A stretch of 64,000 nucleotides of DNA from Pseudoalteromonas piscicida (GCF_002744175.1 NZ_NKHF01000096.1:1-64000); one strand, 5' to 3'. Counted from the first letter of the stretch, positions 1 through 9,076 are shown. The notes: generated by a model not told the origin, from the letters alone. Translations and numbers: made by a program.

Positions 1-9
1 ATCTTTTGA

Positions 10-1308
10 TTACTCAGACAAGCCTTTGACTGTGTTTGTGAGATTTTCCGCACCTTGCTTTATTTCTGTCATGACTTGATTGACCTCGTCAATTTGCGCC
101 ACTCCTCGCTCTGTGCTTTCAGATACGGTATGCATCAAGTCCGTAGCTTCTTTGGTTAGCACTTCGTTTTGCTTTACCACTTCATTGATTTCGTTGGTAG
201 ACTGTGACGTGCGGGCAGCGAGGTTACGTACTTCATCCGCAACAACAGCAAAGCCTCTCCCTTGCTCACCTGCTCTTGCAGCTTCTATCGCGGCATTAAG
301 GGCTAATAAATTGGTTTGCTCGGCAATTGCACTAATGGTCGAAACTATTGCAGATATCCCTTTTGACTGCTCATTAAGCTGAGCTATGGCCGACATAGCA
401 CTTTGAACCTGATTTGAAATAAGGCCAGAAGTACTGACCGATTCTTGCAATAAAAGACCTGCTCGCGCGGCGATCTGCTCAGTTTGCTCAGAAGTCACCT
501 GCGCAACTTCTGCAGCTTGTGCAACACGTTGGGCTTTTTGTACCCTCGCAGTAATGTTAGTAGCAAATTTTATCACTTTGGTGACTTTGCCATGTTCATC
601 TACGATTGGATTGTAGGTCGCTTCAATCCAAATATCTTGACCTTGTTTACCTAAGCGATGAAATCGGCCACTTTTATGCTGCCCTTTCGCCAACTCTTGC
701 CAAAAGTGGGGGTGTGCTTGATAAAAATTATCATCGCAAAAAATACGATGATGCTGACCTTAGATCTCGCTGAGTTTATAGCCCATGGTATCGGTAAAGT
801 TCTTATTTGCATCTAAAATAACCCCATCGGGTGTGAAGGTTATCGTTGCCATTGATTTATCGAGCGCTTGTGCAACCGCTTCTTGGGCTTTTATGGTCTG
901 CTTTTCTTCGGTGATATCATTGGCTATCTTTACAATACGGGTGACGATACCATTTTCTTCTACAGGAAAATACGTCGCGTCTAGCCACACTACATCACCA
1001 TTTTTAGCAATGCGTTCAAAATTACCGAACTGTGCTTTGCCACGCTGAAGACTTTGCCAAAAGCCCTTATATTCCTGCGATTTAATATAATCTCCATGGC
1101 AAAACATACGGTGATGCTTACCAATCACTTCAGACTCGGTGTAACCTACCACAGCTAAAAAGTGCTTATTAACAGCAATAACATGGCCATCGGGTGTGAA
1201 CTCTATCTTTGCCACGGCCTCGTCAATGGCCAAGAGTAACGCTCTTGTCCGATTTAGCTCTGCGGTTAAATTGTCAATTTCTTGATTTGGCCTGCGAAAA
1301 AAGTTCAT
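10..1308 (-). pseudogene. PAS-PAS-methyl-accepting chemotaxis protein (BdlA-like), interrupted by an in-frame TAA
   Basis: Read through, the frame gives about 432 residues with no transmembrane segment: two PAS domains (first about residues 20-140, second about 140-260), then a chemoreceptor signalling domain with the conserved hairpin-tip segment around [20 protein letters not shown]. The two-PAS plus signalling-domain order and the length match the soluble BdlA-type receptors that act on the CheA/CheW system. A TAA at 760-762 stops translation in the second PAS domain. Sequence on both sides stays in one frame and aligns with the first PAS domain (SEVIGKHHR against SEI-stop-GQHHR), so the stop replaces one residue. 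The downstream part could only restart at a TTG near 693. A GGAATAGG precedes the ATG at 1308. This is either a nonsense mutation or a sequencing error; no frameshift is needed. Confidence 0.85.
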
Positions 1309-1423
1309 AACCTATTCCATAGCAACGAGTATTATATACCGCATTATTACCACATTTTTGATAACAAAGTATGAATTATAGATGAGAAATCATAGATTTG
1401 TGCATTTTTACTGCAAAGAGAGA

Positions 1424-1474
1424 GCGCCACTTGAGTTGCTACCTTCGCAATGTAAGGTACTTTCCAAGTGGCGC
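1424..1474 (-). terminator. Long hairpin downstream of the M6 protease gene
   Basis: A perfect 10-bp stem (GCGCCACTTG at 1424-1433 with CAAGTGGCGC at 1465-1474) encloses a second inverted repeat (TACCTT/AAGGTA). It lies 27 nt past the stop codon of the minus-strand protease gene. The following minus-strand sequence is pyrimidine-rich (TCTCTCTTTG) rather than a clean U tract, so termination is likely but not certain. It also separates this gene from the broken chemoreceptor gene. Confidence 0.6.
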
Positions 1475-1500
1475 AGTTTTGTACCGAGTGTATTATCTAG

Positions 1501-3405
1501 TTATTTTTGAATAGTTAAGCGATAATCACCAGCCCCGCTGTATGAGTAAACCAAGATACGGTAATAACCTGAACCAGCTGAGTAATTGATTGTTTCTTGA
1601 GATGTTGGCGTTTCTGAGATTGCAACTTGTTGCCAAGCGCCCCCCTGCCACGCTTCAAGTTTTAAATCAAAATCCGCATTTGTAGGTCCTTCCAAGCTCA
1701 GTGCGATAGTCCCTCCGTCATATTGGAACCAATTACCATCTGGTTGAATTGCTTGCTGCTTATCTGACAGGTAACCCGTGTACACATTTGGGAGTGGCGG
1801 TGGTGGCGTAGTTGTGTCTACCGTAAATTGAATTTCTGCTGCCGGATCAGAAACATCGATAATGGCAAGTCCCGAATCGCTGCCGTTCCACCACAGCGCA
1901 TTGGTTCCTTTATTAGCAAGCGCATTAGGTAATGTCGCACTAAACTCTCCTGCAACATCAAACAAGTCACTGCCGTCGCCTCGGTTTCGACCATTTTCAG
2001 GGTCGCGATTAGCGTCTCCATGTTCCATCTGAATGTACGGATACCACTCGTTTGAGTTATTACCTGCAGGATCTACATGCCAAATCGCTAGGCCGGAATC
2101 GAGTTGCTCTGAGTTTTGTCCCGATTGATGGATAGCTTCAATATAAAATGCTTCGTCGGTATTGTTTGGGTTCGTCCATTTATAGGAAGTATTTGAGCCT
2201 GAAACATGACTCAGCCTACCTGTTGGCGCATTAGCATTCACTGCGGGGTTGAGTTCAGTAACAGTGTCCCACCCTGCTATTGCCCTAAAATGTGCAACAG
2301 GAGGAGTCGGTTTAAAACGGTTCGACGCCCCTATGGCACCAAATCCCATTACCCCAAAGCTGGCAACAGAACCCTCTGAGCTACCATCGTAGTCATATAA
2401 GTCTGGCCAATTTGTGATTAGGTGACCAGACTCATGCACAAAAGTGCCAATGGCTAAACTGTTTCCCATGTCAGTGATTTGGTAGCGATCGGTACACACA
2501 CCATCGGCGCAAAAGCGAGGACTTAAGCGCGCCATATGTGGCCATAGACCTTTTGACCAAGCGCTGTCAGAGCTCCCAGCGTAAAAGATATTCAAGCCGC
2601 GTATTTGGCCACTGCTATTGGTAGTTAGTGAGCTAAAATCAAAACCTTGCTGAAATTCAAGCCAGTTTAACGCCTCTTTTATTAGCTCCTGTGAACGCAC
2701 CGTAGAACTCAATGAACTATCAGCGTAATAGGCTTTGTTTTTCTTGGCGGTATAATACGTGGTCACGGTGTTAGTATAATCTAACTTACCACCTGAAACT
2801 GAGGAAAAATAACCCCTAACTGACTGAGCATTCCCAAACTCTGAATAATTCGTATCATTTAAAAAGCGTTCCACTTGCGCTTTGGTGATCGTGCCACGTT
2901 CATCAGGGAAATCGATAATAATGGTCAACCCTTTGACCTGCCCACTAATTTCTTCATTAAGCACCGAAACACTGTCACTTCGACTAAATTGATGCGAATG
3001 CATTAAATCTAATTCAGTACCGTCCCCTAACATTGCTTGTTGCGCCGCTTTTACTTTTCTAGCAATCGCATCAACTGATAGCCTTTGCTGCTGAGGCTCC
3101 ACAGCCCGTATACTTGCCTCAGGCTGAATTTGGTTAGAAACCAGTTTAGCCGAGGAAATTAATTGCTCTCCATCAGCTGATATTCGCGCGTATGTCATTC
3201 CTTTTAGGGCTTTGTCATACATAACAAGCTCACCGCGCTGGGTACGTTGCTCTGCAAAATATGTGTTACCGTTGAGTGTTATGGTGATCACTTCTCCATT
3301 TGGCTGAGTAAATTGATACTGCTCGTTTTTATATGGAATGGCTGCATTAACAGCGACGCTAGTCGCTAATAATGTGGTTGCCACCAAGGCTGAAGTAAAT
3401 TTCAT
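1501..3405 (-). CDS. Secreted M6-family (immune inhibitor A-like) metalloprotease with C-terminal PPC domain
   Basis: 634 residues. A signal peptide (about 1-21, ending VNA) and a propeptide-like region to about residue 155 precede the catalytic domain. The zinc motif HESGH is at residues 324-328 (HExxH form), followed by NWPDLYDYD, as in peptidase family M6. The last ~90 residues resemble a bacterial pre-peptidase C-terminal (PPC) domain, usually removed during or after secretion through a type II system. The predicted role is an extracellular endopeptidase for protein scavenging or virulence-like proteolysis. The gene is monocistronic, with a long AT-rich upstream region and a hairpin downstream. 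The family assignment is firm from the motif and layout; the substrate is unknown. Confidence 0.88.
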   Translation of the reverse strand: MKFTSALVATTLLATSVAVNAAIPYKNEQYQFTQPNGEVITITLNGNTYFAEQRTQRGELVMYDKALKGMTYARISADGEQLISSAKLVSNQIQPEASIRAVEPQQQRLSVDAIARKVKAAQQAMLGDGTELDLMHSHQFSRSDSVSVLNEEISGQVKGLTIIIDFPDERGTITKAQVERFLNDTNYSEFGNAQSVRGYFSSVSGGKLDYTNTVTTYYTAKKNKAYYADSSLSSTVRSQELIKEALNWLEFQQGFDFSSLTTNSSGQIRGLNIFYAGSSDSAWSKGLWPHMARLSPRFCADGVCTDRYQITDMGNSLAIGTFVHESGHLITNWPDLYDYDGSSEGSVASFGVMGFGAIGASNRFKPTPPVAHFRAIAGWDTVTELNPAVNANAPTGRLSHVSGSNTSYKWTNPNNTDEAFYIEAIHQSGQNSEQLDSGLAIWHVDPAGNNSNEWYPYIQMEHGDANRDPENGRNRGDGSDLFDVAGEFSATLPNALANKGTNALWWNGSDSGLAIIDVSDPAAEIQFTVDTTTPPPPLPNVYTGYLSDKQQAIQPDGNWFQYDGGTIALSLEGPTNADFDLKLEAWQGGAWQQVAISETPTSQETINYSAGSGYYRILVYSYSGAGDYRLTIQK

Positions 3406-3914
3406 TTTTAATTTCCTAGATTACATGTTGTACAATTCATTAACATACAGAACGAGTACAAAATTGCAACATCTACTTGGCTACATTGGGTACAAAAGCA
3501 ACCAAAGACATAAATAACAAATGGTTACAAAGGTATCAAGGTACTATGCTCCAAAGAAGTAACGTTGAATATTGAGCAAAAAAAGTTCGTTTAAACTATT
3601 TTTTTCAATTTTTAGTTTACAACTACTAAACATTACATTAGCATTGGTCTCGTTCCTTTGGGGCTGCGTCTTTTACCTGCGTATTCAGGCGTACCTAAAG
3701 TCACAATTGAACTCCCGAGAAGTAGAGCTTGCCGACTAGGACGTTGGCATTATTGGGATTTCCTTGGCACAGCTTGTTGCTATTGGAGTTTTTTATGCAG
3801 GCCAGTATGGCCTGCTTTTTTTTGCTAACTGCAAACTTGTCATTATTTTTTTGGTTGCCCACGGTTATTCATCTAGATACACTCGTCCCATCAGTTTTTG
3901 ATTTGAAGTGAAGC
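3406..3914. other. 509-bp intergenic region with a strong terminator and no convincing gene
   Basis: This divergent region between the M6 protease and nudB is very AT-rich up to about 3640 and should carry the protease promoter. From about 3590 a plus-strand frame of hydrophobic codons can be read (from a TTG near 3580 to a TAG near 3736, and on in the same frame beyond it). T-rich DNA easily gives this, and the frame runs across the terminator at 3797-3823. A short untranslated transcript ending at that terminator, or an attenuator for nudB, is possible. I see no supportable coding sequence. Confidence 0.5.
3797..3823 (+). terminator. Strong intrinsic terminator upstream of nudB
   Basis: A perfect 7-bp GC-rich stem (GCAGGCC at 3797-3803, GGCCTGC at 3809-3815) has a 5-nt loop and eight consecutive T at 3816-3823. 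No plus-strand gene is recognised upstream, so it either ends an unannotated small transcript or attenuates transcription into nudB, whose ATG is at 3915. Confidence 0.85.
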
Positions 3915-4358
3915 ATGTCGACATTACGTCAACCCATTTCAGTCTTGGTGGTCATATATAACGAGCACAATGAATTTTTGTTATTACAAAGAGCGGACGA
4001 CCCTTCCTTTTGGCAGTCGGTGACTGGAGGAATAGATGTGGGGGAATCACCACTTGAAACCGCTTACCGAGAATTAAAGGAAGAAACGGGTATCGATGCA
4101 AAAGCTTTAGGGCTCACCATTCATACTCATAACAAAACAAATCAATACCCTATTCGACCACAATGGCTGCATCGTTATGAGCCTGACGTAACTATAAATA
4201 CAGAGTATGTTTTTAGCATCCAAGTACCATCAGATATTCCCGTATTACTTGCCAAAGACGAACACATCAGCTTTGTTTGGCTGGACAAGCCAAGGGCTTG
4301 CGAGCAGGTTTGGTCACCAAGTAATCGAAAGGAAATTGAATTAATAGGAGTAGCTTGA
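3915..4358 (+). CDS. nudB: Dihydroneopterin triphosphate diphosphatase (Nudix)
   Basis: 147 residues with the Nudix box GGIDVGESPLETAYRELKEETG at about residues 38-59 (pattern GX5EX7REUXEEXG). The flanks match E. coli NudB closely: VLVVIY near the N-terminus, RADDPSFWQSVTGG before the box, and HRYEPDVTINTE after it. NudB removes pyrophosphate from dihydroneopterin triphosphate in cytosolic folate synthesis. The stop lies 3 nt before the ATG of the next gene, so the two are probably co-transcribed. The start was chosen at the ATG of MSTLRQPIS, which aligns with the NudB N-terminus. The ribosome-binding site is weak (GAAGTGAAGC). Confidence 0.9.
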   Translation: MSTLRQPISVLVVIYNEHNEFLLLQRADDPSFWQSVTGGIDVGESPLETAYRELKEETGIDAKALGLTIHTHNKTNQYPIRPQWLHRYEPDVTINTEYVFSIQVPSDIPVLLAKDEHISFVWLDKPRACEQVWSPSNRKEIELIGVA

Positions 4359-4361
4359 ATT

Positions 4362-5483
4362 ATGTATAACGGACTACAAACACTGCAAACGCCCTGTTTG
4401 CTCCTTGATAAGATCACCTTTTTACACAACGTATCGCGAATGGAGCAGCACTTAGCTCACTTTAACATCCCGCTTAGACCCCATTTAAAAACAGTTAAGT
4501 CTCTTACTGCTGCAAGTTATTTATTAGCTAACAAGCAAGCTGGATGTACGGTTTCAACATTGAAAGAAGCCGAGACTTTCGCAGCCGAAGGGTATACCAA
4601 TATTACCTATGCCGTTGGTATCACCGAAGATAAATTACAGCGCGTATTGGCACTGATAAATCAGGGCGTTGAACTCACCATCCTACTAGACAGCATGGAA
4701 CAAGCCATGTTTGTTTCACGGTTTTGCACTGAGTATGACTGCCAAATAGACTGTTTGATAGAATTAGATTGTGATGGCCATAGAGCGGGCCTTACTCCCA
4801 AAAACAAAGAAATTGTCACTATAGCCACCATCTTAGATAATCAAGGACTGTATAAAGGGTTACTGACACACGCAGGGGGAGCTTATACCTGTAATACCCA
4901 GGCCCAACTCATCCAATTTGCAGAAAAAGAACGCTTAGCAGTAATAACCGCAGCGTCATTACTAGAAGAAGCAGGACTCAGCACACAAGTACTGAGTATC
5001 GGTTCAACCCCAACGGCACTTTCGACCCAAAATTTAGCAGGGATTACGGAAGTCAGAGCCGGTGTTTATCCATTTTTCGACCTCGTGATGGCAGGCATTG
5101 GTGTATGCGATATCGAGGATATTGCCTTGACAGTGCTGACCCGTGTCACTGGAGTCAAACGAAGCGAAAATAAACTATTTATCGATGCTGGATGGATGGC
5201 GCTTTCCCGCGATAGAGGCACACACAATCAGACCTTAGACTGTGGATATGGGCTTGTCTGCGATCAGCATGGCACACTAATTCCGGGCTTATCTGTAACT
5301 AAAACAAACCAAGAGCATGGAATTATTGAGTGCGAGCCAGGCTTTGCTTTACCAGATCTAAAGCACGGTGACTTGCTGCGTATTTTGCCGAATCACGCAT
5401 GCGCAACCGCAGCACAACACAGTGGCTATCATGTACTTAGTCATGATGACATTGAATTTTGGCCAAGGTTTAGTGGTTGGTAA
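4362..5483 (+). CDS. DSD1-family PLP-dependent enzyme (D-threonine aldolase / D-serine dehydratase-like)
   Basis: 373 residues with an alanine-racemase-like N-terminal TIM barrel. The PLP lysine lies in LRPHLKTVKS at about residues 38-47. A C-terminal metal-binding region, HACATAAQHSGYHV, carries the His and Cys residues typical of metal-dependent D-threonine aldolase and eukaryotic-type D-serine dehydratase. The expected reaction is cleavage or dehydration of a D-beta-hydroxy amino acid in the cytosol; which substrate is used cannot be read from sequence. It begins 3 nt after nudB with an AGGAG about 12 nt upstream. It is far from, and opposite in orientation to, the NRPS operon, so a role there is not supported. 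Confidence 0.8.
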   Translation: MYNGLQTLQTPCLLLDKITFLHNVSRMEQHLAHFNIPLRPHLKTVKSLTAASYLLANKQAGCTVSTLKEAETFAAEGYTNITYAVGITEDKLQRVLALINQGVELTILLDSMEQAMFVSRFCTEYDCQIDCLIELDCDGHRAGLTPKNKEIVTIATILDNQGLYKGLLTHAGGAYTCNTQAQLIQFAEKERLAVITAASLLEEAGLSTQVLSIGSTPTALSTQNLAGITEVRAGVYPFFDLVMAGIGVCDIEDIALTVLTRVTGVKRSENKLFIDAGWMALSRDRGTHNQTLDCGYGLVCDQHGTLIPGLSVTKTNQEHGIIECEPGFALPDLKHGDLLRILPNHACATAAQHSGYHVLSHDDIEFWPRFSGW

Positions 5484-5634
5484 ACGCCTATCAACTACTA
5501 GATAGCTAACTTGATAATGTGGCTGAAAGCGCGGTATTAGTGGGTTGAATTTAGCAATAGTAATTCACTAAGAGTTCATCTATATTAGGAACTTGCTTTA
5601 ATGCGAACCGTTATTATGTCGTGGGAGTACTAAC

Positions 5635-6585
5635 ATGGATCCAGTCACACTTATTTTTGAATACCTTTTTACCATTCAAGCGTTTTTACTCATTTTCGTT
5701 ATTGTGGTACTCAAAGGTAGCATCAAATTTGTGCCGCAAAACAGAGCGTGGATTATCGAGCGATTTGGTAAGTACCAGTCTACCAAAGAAGCCGGTCTTA
5801 ACTTTATTGTCCCATTTATTGATAGAGTTGCCGCTGACAGAAGCTTAAAAGAACAAGCAGTTGATGTCCCTTCTCAATCCGCCATTACTAAAGATAATAT
5901 TTCGTTGATTGTTGACGGTGTACTTTATTTTAGAGTACTCGATCCGTACAAAGCCACATATGGCGTTGATGATTATATCTTTGCGGTCACGCAGCTTGCA
6001 CAAACTACGATGCGGAGCGAGCTTGGTAAAATGGAGTTAGATAAAACGTTTGAAGAGCGAGATCTGCTCAACACAAATATCGTTGCGGCAATTAACTCGG
6101 CCTCTGATCCGTGGGGCATTCAAGTACTGCGTTATGAAATTAAAGACATTGTGCCGCCAAACTCCGTTATGGAGGCCATGGAAGCCCAAATGAAGGCGGA
6201 GCGTGTAAAGCGTGCACAAATCTTAGAGTCTGAAGGGGATCGCCAAGCTGCAATAAACGTCGCAGAGGGTAAAAAGCAAGCGCAAGTACTTGCTGCTGAA
6301 GCCGAAAAGGCAGAACAAATCCTCAGAGCCGAAGGTGAAGCCAAAGCTATTATTGCTGTTGCTGATGCGCAAGCTGAAGCACTAAGAAAAGTCGGTGAAG
6401 CAGCGAATACAGATGAAGGTCAAAAAGCCATTCAACTTGACTTGGCAACCAAAGCGATTGCAGCAAAAGAAGCTATTGCCAAAGAGTCTTCTGTGGTTCT
6501 ACTGCCAGACAGTGGCACAGACGCCAGTTCGCTTGTTGCCCAAGGCATGTCTATTATTAACACATTGAACAAAAAGCAAGGGTAA
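5635..6585 (+). CDS. qmcA: SPFH/stomatin-family membrane scaffold protein
   Basis: 316 residues. One N-terminal transmembrane segment (about 8-27) is followed by an SPFH (band 7) domain (about 30-190) and an alanine/glutamate/lysine-rich coiled coil (about 185-260). Length and order match E. coli QmcA, an inner-membrane prohibitin-like protein that forms large oligomeric rings and is linked to FtsH quality control. GGGAG sits 7 nt before the ATG. The NfeD partner begins 5 nt after the stop, the usual pairing of slipin-type SPFH proteins with NfeD proteins. Confidence 0.9.
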   Translation: MDPVTLIFEYLFTIQAFLLIFVIVVLKGSIKFVPQNRAWIIERFGKYQSTKEAGLNFIVPFIDRVAADRSLKEQAVDVPSQSAITKDNISLIVDGVLYFRVLDPYKATYGVDDYIFAVTQLAQTTMRSELGKMELDKTFEERDLLNTNIVAAINSASDPWGIQVLRYEIKDIVPPNSVMEAMEAQMKAERVKRAQILESEGDRQAAINVAEGKKQAQVLAAEAEKAEQILRAEGEAKAIIAVADAQAEALRKVGEAANTDEGQKAIQLDLATKAIAAKEAIAKESSVVLLPDSGTDASSLVAQGMSIINTLNKKQG

Positions 6586-6590
6586 CGCCG

Positions 6591-7043
6591 ATGGCCTTTT
6601 TACTGGAGCATTTAGCACAAACTCTTGTAGTACTGGGAATTGCTTGCTTAATTGTTGAGGTTGCCGTACTGGGCTTTGCTACCTTTGTGCTGTTTTTTTT
6701 AGGCCTGTCGTTGGTGATCAGCGGCGGCTTAATGTATGCAGGTATGCTAGACCAAACTTGGCTTACTGCACTTTGGTTTAACGCCTTAGTCACAACATTG
6801 CTTGCTGTGTTTTTATGGAAGCCACTAAAACGTATGCAAGAGGTGACCGATAAAAAAGAGGTCAACAGTGACTTTGCAGAGCTTACCTTTACGCTAGAAA
6901 AAGACTTAAATGCAGATAGCCGCATTTTCCATAACTACTCAGGTATTGCGTGGCAACTAAAAAGCAAAACTCCGTTACCCGCAGGCACTGAAGTCAAAGT
7001 GGTTAAAAAAGAGGTTGGTGCATTTTGGGTTGAAGCGATTTAA
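6591..7043 (+). CDS. NfeD-family membrane protein, partner of the SPFH protein
   Basis: 150 residues. Closely spaced hydrophobic segments (about 10-30, 32-55 and 60-80) are followed by a C-terminal OB-fold domain (about 90-150), as in short NfeD (YbbJ-type) proteins. These are thought to bind the C-terminal part of the adjacent SPFH protein. The 5-nt gap from qmcA implies translational coupling. It is followed by a clear terminator at 7062, so the operon is two genes. Confidence 0.87.
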   Translation: MAFLLEHLAQTLVVLGIACLIVEVAVLGFATFVLFFLGLSLVISGGLMYAGMLDQTWLTALWFNALVTTLLAVFLWKPLKRMQEVTDKKEVNSDFAELTFTLEKDLNADSRIFHNYSGIAWQLKSKTPLPAGTEVKVVKKEVGAFWVEAI

Positions 7044-7061
7044 CCCCGTGCAACCTACTCT

Positions 7062-7096
7062 GGTGCTCAGCGCTAACCGGCACTAAGCACCTTTTT
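7062..7096 (+). terminator. Intrinsic terminator after the qmcA-NfeD operon
   Basis: The outer stem GGTGCT (7062-7067) pairs with AGCACC (7086-7091). Its loop contains the self-complementary AGCGCT, and TTTTT follows directly. It starts 19 nt past the NfeD stop codon. Confidence 0.75.
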
Positions 7097-7250
7097 GCTT
7101 TTTCGACATTGCGTCTTATGCTGTTATTACAATGATTTACATTATTCTCTTAGCCCATCTCTGTTCTATTTACTCTTTAAAAAACAATAGGTACTATCAA
7201 GAAAAGGTACAAATTTTACCAGTCACTGCATGCGAATAACGCTTCAATTT

Positions 7251-7412
7251 ATACCAATTCGCTTAATTAAGTGGTCTATTTGAGGCAAGGAAATGTTGTC
7301 GGTAACTAGGCAACAAACTTGCTATTTAGTTGCTCTAAATAAGAAATTTTTAACGCCGTTAGCGTCAAATTTACTCCCTCAAATTGAGCCGGTATAAATA
7401 CGGATTGGTATT
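7251..7412 (-). repeat. Dispersed inverted-repeat-ended element, copy A (about 160 bp)
   Basis: It begins ATACCAATTCGCTTAATTAAG and ends CGGATTGGTATT, so the termini are inverted copies of ATACCAATYCG. It has no coding capacity. On the minus strand it shares internal blocks with copy B at 24969 (CTCAATTT, AGGAGTAAA-like, GCGTTAAAAATT, CTTATTTAGA, CAACTAA, TAGCAAG). A two-ended deletion derivative lies at 26526. It behaves like a MITE or REP-like element, and it sits directly upstream of the ABC exporter operon, where it could influence expression. Confidence 0.75.
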
Positions 7413-7454
7413 AGAGCGCCTTGGTATAAAAATAGTCGAGGAAAATAACCTTTC

Positions 7455-8141
7455 ATGATTAAGGTCGAAAATTTAAGCCGAGTATACGGCAGCGGGGAAA
7501 CACAGGTTCATGCCTTAAAGTCTGTTTCGCTCGAAATAAAAGAAGGAGAGTTTGTGGCCGTTATGGGTTCATCAGGCTCAGGGAAGTCGACGCTAATGAA
7601 TATTTTAGGATGTTTAGACTCACCAACGTCCGGCTCGTACTATCTTGCCGAGCAGGAGATCCAAGTGGTTGAGGATGAAGCGTTATCACAAATTCGCAAT
7701 CAAAAAATAGGGTTTATTTTTCAGACATTCCATTTACTTACTCGGCTCACGGCGCTTGAAAATGTTATCTTGCCGCTAAGATACAGTAATGCTCCCCCAG
7801 CAGAAGCAAAAGCCCGCGGTGAAGCCATGCTTAAAAAAGTCGGCCTAGATACAAGAGCACATCACAAACCTTTTGAAATGTCTGGCGGACAACGCCAACG
7901 GGTTGCCATCGCGCGGGCCCTTATCAATGAGCCAAAAGTCATTTTTGCCGACGAACCAACCGGTAACTTAGATAGTAAAACTTCACACGAAATCATGGAG
8001 CTACTGTGTCAGCTACATCAACAAGGTCATACCATAGTGATGGTTACGCACGAAGATGACATTGCACACTATGCTCAACGTATTGTTCATATGAAAGACG
8101 GCGAAAAGGTGGAGGATAGCGTATGCGCATTGGTATCTTAA
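7455..8141 (+). CDS. ABC exporter ATPase, MacB/LolD type
   Basis: 228 residues. The Walker A motif GSSGSGKST is at about residues 38-46, a Q-loop lies in FIFQTFHLL, the signature is MSGGQRQR, and Walker B is VIFADEPTGNLDS, with the switch His in MVTHEDD. This is the soluble ATPase class that pairs with MacB/FtsX-type permeases to drive mechanotransmission across the periplasm. It opens a five-gene operon, and the next gene starts inside its last 19 nt. A dispersed repeat copy ends 42 nt upstream. The cargo is unknown. Confidence 0.9.
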   Translation: MIKVENLSRVYGSGETQVHALKSVSLEIKEGEFVAVMGSSGSGKSTLMNILGCLDSPTSGSYYLAEQEIQVVEDEALSQIRNQKIGFIFQTFHLLTRLTALENVILPLRYSNAPPAEAKARGEAMLKKVGLDTRAHHKPFEMSGGQRQRVAIARALINEPKVIFADEPTGNLDSKTSHEIMELLCQLHQQGHTIVMVTHEDDIAHYAQRIVHMKDGEKVEDSVCALVS

Positions 8142-9076
8142 GTACCTTTTTATTTATATCACTGTCATGCCTAGCGCACCCCAAGTTAATCTCTGGGGTG
8201 GTCAAGGCTGGCGAAACACAAGTATTCCATGCCCCCATGACAGATGCATGGCGAGCTCAAATCCAATGGATGCTTCCAGAAGGTGAAGTCGCCCAAGCTG
8301 AGGATGTGGTGGTAGTGTATGACTCAGGCTCTATTGCAACCTCCATTGATCAAGATAAAGTCGCGCTGGATGCAGCTAAAGACGAATATAAACGCTTAGT
8401 ACAAGACGGTGCACAACGAGTGCTAGAAGCACAATTTCAGCTTAAACGAGCAATGCTTCTGGTAGAGCGAGCGCAGATTGATGCAAGTGTACCAAAAGCT
8501 AACATCAGTACTTATGACTACGAGCAATATCAGCTCACACTAGAAAAAGCCATTATCGAGAAACACAAAGCGCAAACTAGCTTAAATCAAGCTGAGACAG
8601 AAGCCAAAGCCAATGCACAAAAACAACAAATCGAAATAAATCGACTCGAAGCCAGTTTATCGCATAACCAAGCCCTGTTAGATGAAATGAGCCTAAAAGC
8701 GATAAACTCTGGTCCCATACTGTATGCCGATCACCCTTGGAAGGGTTTTAAGCTCTTTGCTGGCGCGACGGTACAACCGGGCTGGAAAGTAGCAGAAATC
8801 CCCTCCTCCAACGGACTCTATTTGGAAGCTTGGATCCATGAGGTGGATGCCAAAGGTATCACAGCAGGACAAACTGCCGAGCTAAAATTTGATGCTTTTC
8901 ACTCCCACCCTATTTCGAGTCAGTTGGCGGAGCTTGCAACCCAACCTGAAAAACGTCAAGACTGGGGGCAAGGCATGTATTATCGCGCTAAATTCACCTT
9001 TGCACAGAGTAACTTACCATTATTACCAGGAATGAGTGGTAGCGTCACACTCAAAGGAGTGCATGATGAAAAATAA
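8123..9076 (+). CDS. Periplasmic adaptor (HlyD-like), first of three in the ABC operon
   Basis: 317 residues. A signal peptide ends near SCLAHP; there is no lipobox Cys, unlike its two paralogues downstream. A split biotinyl-lipoyl-like domain (GEVAQAEDVVVVYDSG near residue 55) flanks an alpha-helical hairpin rich in Glu, Lys and Gln (about 85-190), and a beta-barrel domain follows. GGAGG sits 7 nt before the ATG, inside the ATPase gene. The predicted role is to bridge the inner-membrane permease to an outer-membrane channel. It is shorter and more divergent than the other two adaptors, which suggests a hetero-oligomeric adaptor ring or an accessory role. Confidence 0.75.
   Translation: MRIGILSTFLFISLSCLAHPKLISGVVKAGETQVFHAPMTDAWRAQIQWMLPEGEVAQAEDVVVVYDSGSIATSIDQDKVALDAAKDEYKRLVQDGAQRVLEAQFQLKRAMLLVERAQIDASVPKANISTYDYEQYQLTLEKAIIEKHKAQTSLNQAETEAKANAQKQQIEINRLEASLSHNQALLDEMSLKAINSGPILYADHPWKGFKLFAGATVQPGWKVAEIPSSNGLYLEAWIHEVDAKGITAGQTAELKFDAFHSHPISSQLAELATQPEKRQDWGQGMYYRAKFTFAQSNLPLLPGMSGSVTLKGVHDEK

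Noticed and set aside
3729-3911. Open frame of 60 codons ahead of nudB
   Set aside because: It runs through a perfect terminator and is only hydrophobic because the DNA is T-rich.
4362-5483. D-amino-acid enzyme as part of the NRPS pathway
   Set aside because: It is co-oriented with nudB, over 20 kb from the cluster and on the other strand; the NRPS has no epimerisation domain that would call for it.
9036-9065. Extended N-terminus for the second ABC adaptor
   Set aside because: The lipoprotein signal begins at the ATG at 9066, 6 nt after GGAG, and the extension lies within the previous gene.
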